Shown here one piece after another: positions 5,986-9,852 of a DNA stretch of 9,852 bases. A program made the position numbers and the translations under genes. The stretch's first letter is position 1. Every line of letters starts with the position of its first letter. The notes beneath the pieces were generated by a model, which saw only the letters and a list, made by a program, of their open reading frames with translations, made no database searches and was not told the origin of the DNA. Source of the stretch: an uncultured Clostridia bacterium (lineage in GTDB: Bacteria > Bacillota > Clostridia > Oscillospirales > Acutalibacteraceae); the NCBI GenBank assembly GCA_947624755.1, contig CANQLQ010000047.1, positions 1 to 9,852 of the forward strand, read 5' to 3'.

Positions 5986-7602
5986 TCAGAACTGCTCATA
6001 AACAAAGCTCGTGTAACCAGTATTGTCACCATATACCCCAAAAACGACTATGGCAATAATAAGAACGATAAGTATTGGCCATTTGAAAAGTACAGGCTGC
6101 TCGTCGAGCTTCTGACGTACTACAATTTTTTCTTGTAAAATACTTATCAACAGCAGCAGAGCCAGCGAAACAATGACAACAGCCCACTCCTTTTTATCAA
6201 AGCCATATGAGAACAACAGCTCATTAATGCCAAATGACGGATGCAGGAATCTTGAAAACATTTTAAATGCGTTCATGGCGGAGCCGGCGTTGAAGAATAT
6301 CCTTCCGATGCAGCACAGCAAAAAAGTCCGCGACATTCTGAAAAGTTTCCAGCCAAAGCTGTCGGTTTTAAAGTTAAGTTTTTTGTTGAGCTTATGCAAA
6401 TATGGTGTGAATATCAGACTCAAAATTATAAGCACGCCTTGATAAAGACCCCAGCAGATAAAGCTCCAGCTGCCGCCGTGCCAAAGTCCCGTCAAAAACC
6501 ACACAGCCAAAATGGGAACTGATGAGGATATGATGCGTCCGGCCTTGTTGCCGAAGCGTTTTCTTGCCTTTTTGTTTAGATTTAAACAAAACTTTGAAGT
6601 TGAGACCGGGTAAAGCACATAATCTTTGAAGAATGTACCCATGCTGATGTGCCATCTGCGCCAAAATTCAGGCATAGTCTGTGAAAAATACGGTCGGTCA
6701 AAGTTCTTTTGAAGCTCAATTCCGAGAATTTCAGCCGTTCCGTAAACAATATCGCAGTAGCCTGTCCAGTCAGTGTATATTTGGAAAGAGAACAAAACAG
6801 ATCCGATGAAAACCACCGTGCCGCTGCGTGAGGCAAAGTCGGAAAAAATCTCACCGGCAGCGGCGGCTATCCTGTCAGCTATAACGAGCTTTTTGAAAAA
6901 TCCCCATGCAATAAGAACAGCGCCTGTTTTGAGCTTTGTAAAATCAAACGAATGTTTTTCAGTCAGCTGCGGCGCAAGCCGGTCGTACCTTGCAATAGGT
7001 CCTTGAATAATATGCGGGAAAAATGAGATGAACAGATATAGCTTTAAAAAGTTTTTCTCTGCCTTTATCTTTTTTCTGTAAACATCGGTCAGATAAGCTA
7101 AAAGCGAGAGCGTATAATATGAACAGCCTAAAATTACAGGCAAGACCGAAGTTACGCGCTCAACATTGATATCAAAAAGCGGAAGTCTGTTCAAGTTCCG
7201 AAGCAGAAAACCAGTATATTTTGTGACTGCCAAAACAGCAATTATCATTGCAGCCGTTAAGCCGGCAATAGTTTTTCTCTTTTTTGCGAAGTCAGCCTTG
7301 ACTTTTTTCTTTTCTTCCCTTTCAAGTCCTTCAACGGCCTTTTTCTCTTCTAAGTGTTTTTTGTCTATAAATATGGCGCCTGAATAACCGATGGCAAGTG
7401 TTCCCAAAAGATAGAATATTGCCGTTATGCCGCCCCAAATATAAAACACTGTGTTTGCCGCAACAAGGACGAGCCATTGAGCTTTTTTGGGAACGATATA
7501 ATATACGACCGTTACCCCAATGATAAACACGAGGTATCTAAGGGATGCGACAGAAATTCCGTCATTTAGAAAAGTGCTGAAAAATTCTGAACAAATAGAC
7601 AT
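5986..7602 (-). CDS. MBOAT family membrane-bound O-acyltransferase (AlgI/DltB type)
   Basis: A polytopic membrane enzyme of 538 residues with roughly ten or more hydrophobic segments. It should move an acyl group across or at the membrane to an exported acceptor. Family marks are FSFQIYTDWTGYCDI (271-285), PEFWRRWHISMGTFFKDY (311-328) and TGLWHGGSW (371-379), whose His375 corresponds to the invariant MBOAT catalytic histidine. The WRRWH signature is closer to AlgI/PatA-type O-acetyltransferases than to classical DltB. A Lys/Glu-rich cytoplasmic stretch (about 80-112) has coiled-coil character. I chose ATG 7602 because AAGGA lies 7 nt before it; an ATG at 7644 lies within the kinase gene. It starts 4 bp after the kinase stop and precedes the SGNH-like partner, a pairing typical of polymer acylation systems. 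Confidence 0.92.
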   Translation of the reverse strand: MSICSEFFSTFLNDGISVASLRYLVFIIGVTVVYYIVPKKAQWLVLVAANTVFYIWGGITAIFYLLGTLAIGYSGAIFIDKKHLEEKKAVEGLEREEKKKVKADFAKKRKTIAGLTAAMIIAVLAVTKYTGFLLRNLNRLPLFDINVERVTSVLPVILGCSYYTLSLLAYLTDVYRKKIKAEKNFLKLYLFISFFPHIIQGPIARYDRLAPQLTEKHSFDFTKLKTGAVLIAWGFFKKLVIADRIAAAAGEIFSDFASRSGTVVFIGSVLFSFQIYTDWTGYCDIVYGTAEILGIELQKNFDRPYFSQTMPEFWRRWHISMGTFFKDYVLYPVSTSKFCLNLNKKARKRFGNKAGRIISSSVPILAVWFLTGLWHGGSWSFICWGLYQGVLIILSLIFTPYLHKLNKKLNFKTDSFGWKLFRMSRTFLLCCIGRIFFNAGSAMNAFKMFSRFLHPSFGINELLFSYGFDKKEWAVVIVSLALLLLISILQEKIVVRQKLDEQPVLFKWPILIVLIIAIVVFGVYGDNTGYTSFVYEQF

Positions 7603-7606
7603 TTTT

Positions 7607-9046
7607 TCATCCTTCTTGAGTGCAAAAATCAAACCAAAACTCAACGCCGTTTTTGATATTTTTTACCCCGCACTGCGTTTTGTTGATGATTGCAATTTCC
7701 TTTACTATGAATAATCCTATCCCGACACGAGAATCTAAGACCTTTTTGTCCTCAAAATTTGAGTAGAAATCAGTCCATATTTTGTCAAGACTATCTTCCT
7801 CTATCAATTTGCCTTCGTTAAAAACGGTTAGCCTATAGTTATCTTCAATTTTTTTGAGGCTGATTTTTATAGAATGTCCTTTTTCGGTATGCTGAATTGC
7901 ATTCATAAGATAATTATTGAAAACGTGTTCAATGTTTTCGGGAGCAAACCTTAGATTACAGCGAGGCTCAATATCGGTTTTCAATGCTATGCCGTTGTAG
8001 CTGACTAACGGTCTTGACTTTGCACACAAATCACCGATCATTTCGGAAAGGTCGACTTCTTTTGCTTCGCTTTTAAACAGCTCCCTTTCGCCCGCCGAAA
8101 AGCTCAAAAGAGTACTGATGAGCTTACTCATCTTGTTTATTTCTTCCAATGCCGAATCATAGTAATACTTTTTGCGGCTTTCGTCTTTTGAAAATTTCAT
8201 CATTTCCAATTGGCTTGAAATAATGGCAAGCGGAGTTTTTAACTCATGGGTTATATTTGTAATGACCTTTTTACGCATCTTCTCATATTCATTCATTCTG
8301 GCGACATCTGCTTTTAAAAGAAAGTTGAAATTGCTAAGATTGTTGAAGTTGGTTTGGATAGTGTCCGCCATGTTGTTTATCTGCTTTACAAGAATACCTA
8401 TCTCATCGTTTGTAATTTTGCCTTCATAGCGTTTAGAGTAATTGTCCTCTGTGATATTCGACGCTATATCGCTCAGTTTTCTTATAGGTCTTATGGTATT
8501 AGAAACAAGCGTAAACATTGCAATACCGCTGAAAAAAACGAAAATGATTGTAAAAACAAGCAGGTTCCTGTTGGTATAGGAAAATATAGAGTCACTTATT
8601 TTCAGTGATTCCTCAATATTGATATAGTAAACTTTACCGTTCTGTTCAGCGGTACGTTTCAAGCTCAGATATTCATATCCGTTTCCGTTAATGTATTGGG
8701 GTTCGGAACCGGCGCTGAATTGATTGAAAAAAATGTCTTTGTTTTTGATAAAAGCTCTCGCCCTTGCAATCCTGCTTGAGGAATAAATCGTCTTGAGATC
8801 CTCGTCAAAAATAACCATGTAATATGTCTGATGATCGTTTTCTTCCATAAACATATCAAGTTTATCTTCATCTTTTTCAAAGTTTATGGCAGAAAGCTCC
8901 TCATAAGCTACTGCCATTTTGTCGAGTTCTCTTTCGATATACATATCCTTATTGTTAGCAATGTAGATTAAGCTGACAGCGCCAAGACACAAAACAAGAA
9001 CAAGCATAATAAGACTGGAGAGCTTCAATGAAAGTTTACTTAACAT
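7607..9046 (-). CDS. HAMP-domain sensor histidine kinase
   Basis: The membrane sensor of a two-component system, 479 residues. A first transmembrane helix (about 10-30), an extracellular sensing region (about 31-160) and a second helix (about 161-181) lead into HAMP (about 182-235, with the IRPIRKLSD start). HisKA has the H-box ITHELKTPLA with phospho-accepting His267. The ATPase part shows an N-box, ENIEHVFNNYLMNAIQH (370-386), a variant G1 (VFNEGKL, 408-414), an F-box-like TDFYSNF and G2 GIGLFIVKE (442-450). The sensor region resembles no ligand-binding fold I can name. The start overlaps the response-regulator stop as TAATG, with GAGG upstream, so the two are translationally coupled. Sharing an operon with the acyltransferase genes suggests it controls this cluster in response to an envelope signal, which is inference. 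Confidence 0.93.
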   Translation of the reverse strand: MLSKLSLKLSSLIMLVLVLCLGAVSLIYIANNKDMYIERELDKMAVAYEELSAINFEKDEDKLDMFMEENDHQTYYMVIFDEDLKTIYSSSRIARARAFIKNKDIFFNQFSAGSEPQYINGNGYEYLSLKRTAEQNGKVYYINIEESLKISDSIFSYTNRNLLVFTIIFVFFSGIAMFTLVSNTIRPIRKLSDIASNITEDNYSKRYEGKITNDEIGILVKQINNMADTIQTNFNNLSNFNFLLKADVARMNEYEKMRKKVITNITHELKTPLAIISSQLEMMKFSKDESRKKYYYDSALEEINKMSKLISTLLSFSAGERELFKSEAKEVDLSEMIGDLCAKSRPLVSYNGIALKTDIEPRCNLRFAPENIEHVFNNYLMNAIQHTEKGHSIKISLKKIEDNYRLTVFNEGKLIEEDSLDKIWTDFYSNFEDKKVLDSRVGIGLFIVKEIAIINKTQCGVKNIKNGVEFWFDFCTQEG

Positions 9047-9717
9047 TATTCTACCTCAAAGCGATACCCTACTCCATATACGGACTTAATATACGGATAA
9101 TCGTCAGTCAGCTTTTTGCGAAGCTGTTTAACGATGGTATCGACTGTTCTGAAATCTCCAAAATAATCATATCCCCAAACCGCATTTAAGATCTGTTCTC
9201 TGGTGAGGACGTTTTTTGAATTTTCTGCAAAAAAGCAGAGCACGTCAAACTCTTTTGGCGTCGTTTCCACTAACTCGTTATTTAAAAAGGCCTCTCTTGA
9301 GCTTTTATCAAGAGTGAGCTTTCCTATTGTCAAGGTCACGTTTTCCGTTGGATTTATCCTTGAAAGCAAAGAGTTTATATGCTCTTTTAAAACGGAAAGC
9401 AAAAACGGCTTTACCAAATAGTTATCGGCGCCCGCTCGAAATCCTGCAAGCTGATATTCCTCTGTTTCTCTTGCGGATAAAATTATTACAGGGGTTTTCG
9501 ATGTCTCGCGTATTTTTCTGAGCACTTCAAAGCCGTCTATATCGGGAAGCATACCGTCCAATAAAACAAGGTGGGGTTTTTCACGAAAAAACAAATCAAG
9601 CGCATCTTCGCCGCAATCGGCGGTAAAAACAACGAAACCGTTGCTTGTCAAATAATCGTCTATTGTATCTCTGAGTTTATTGTCATCTTCAACGACAAGA
9701 ATTTTTTTGCCAGGCAC
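9046..9717 (-). CDS. OmpR/PhoB-family response regulator
   Basis: The cytoplasmic DNA-binding partner of the kinase, 223 residues from GTG 9717. The receiver domain (about 4-115) has the acidic pair EDD (10-12), phospho-acceptor Asp54 in VLLDGMLPD, switch Ser81 and Lys103 in VKPF. A winged-helix effector follows (about 130-223), with TPKEFDVLCFF, the recognition-helix region RTVDTIVKQLRKKL and the C-terminal hairpin YGVGYRFEVE. I prefer GTG 9717 because AGGAA lies about 9 nt before it. A GTG at 9726 would leave no spacing to that site and would add only three residues (MIA). No ATG is available. It heads the right-hand operon, 23 bp after a copy of the dispersed repeat. Likely targets are its own promoter and possibly the ligase promoter region. 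Confidence 0.94.
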   Translation of the reverse strand: MPGKKILVVEDDNKLRDTIDDYLTSNGFVVFTADCGEDALDLFFREKPHLVLLDGMLPDIDGFEVLRKIRETSKTPVIILSARETEEYQLAGFRAGADNYLVKPFLLSVLKEHINSLLSRINPTENVTLTIGKLTLDKSSREAFLNNELVETTPKEFDVLCFFAENSKNVLTREQILNAVWGYDYFGDFRTVDTIVKQLRKKLTDDYPYIKSVYGVGYRFEVE

Positions 9718-9740
9718 AGCAATCACTTCCTACAAATTGA

Positions 9741-9839
9741 GGAAACTCTGATTAAATCACGCTTAGGGCTTAATGCTCATCTTGCTTGCAAATATTCCGT
9801 AATACTTTGCCAAAATACTCGGCAATACACAAAGTATTG
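9741..9839. repeat. Dispersed repeat, copy 2
   Basis: This is the partner of 4543-4641 (95/99 identical, no gaps). It carries the same hairpin, AATACTTTG (9801-9809) with CAAAGTATT (9830-9838). It sits immediately upstream of the response-regulator ribosome binding site, in the same orientation relative to transcription as copy 1. It may extend past the window edge: the few bases after 9839 match copy 1 only weakly. It lacks the outer palindrome arm seen beside copy 1. Confidence 0.85.
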
Positions 9840-9852
9840 CCTCAGCCTGTCG

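Overview
This 9.85-kb window looks like the chromosome of a low-to-moderate GC anaerobic Firmicute, probably a clostridial gut-type organism. The pointers are AGGAGG-type ribosome binding sites, a lipoprotein-type binding protein, an OmpR/HAMP-kinase pair with Gram-positive flavour, and a rubredoxin-like tail at the left edge. The taxonomy is inference. Apart from that tail on the plus strand, all nine protein genes read on the minus strand, so transcription runs from right to left.

Right block (about 9717 down to 4760): a response regulator, a HAMP sensor histidine kinase, an AlgI/DltB-type MBOAT membrane acyltransferase and a membrane-anchored SGNH/DltD-like protein. The first three are tightly packed (a TAATG overlap, then a 4-bp gap) and the fourth follows after 65 bp. 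This reads as a self-regulated module for acylating a cell-surface or exported polymer.

Middle (4464-4759): 296 bp without a gene. It holds a dispersed repeat of about 99 bp, a second copy of which lies just upstream of the response regulator (9741-9839). It also holds a near-perfect 34-bp palindrome and several hairpins.

Left block (4463 down to 198): an AMP-forming acyl-adenylate ligase, a 76-residue acyl carrier protein, and a complete SsuABC/NrtABC-type ABC importer (lipoprotein, permease, ATPase). Spacings are short or overlapping. A perfect 11-bp-stem hairpin (81-106) separates the ATPase gene from the convergent rubredoxin-like gene end.

Together the window holds all four activities of a D-alanylation (Dlt) pathway: ligase, carrier protein, MBOAT and DltD-like protein. 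They differ from textbook dltABCD in four ways: the order is MBOAT, SGNH, ligase, carrier; the two halves are separated by a repeat; the ligase looks like an acyl/aryl-acid activator rather than an amino-acid activator; and the set is bracketed by a two-component system and a small-molecule importer. My working model, which is inference, is a sensed surface-acylation pathway. The importer or metabolism would supply a carboxylic acid, the ligase would load it on the carrier protein, and the MBOAT/SGNH pair would move it to an extracellular acceptor. The acyl group and acceptor cannot be told from sequence alone.
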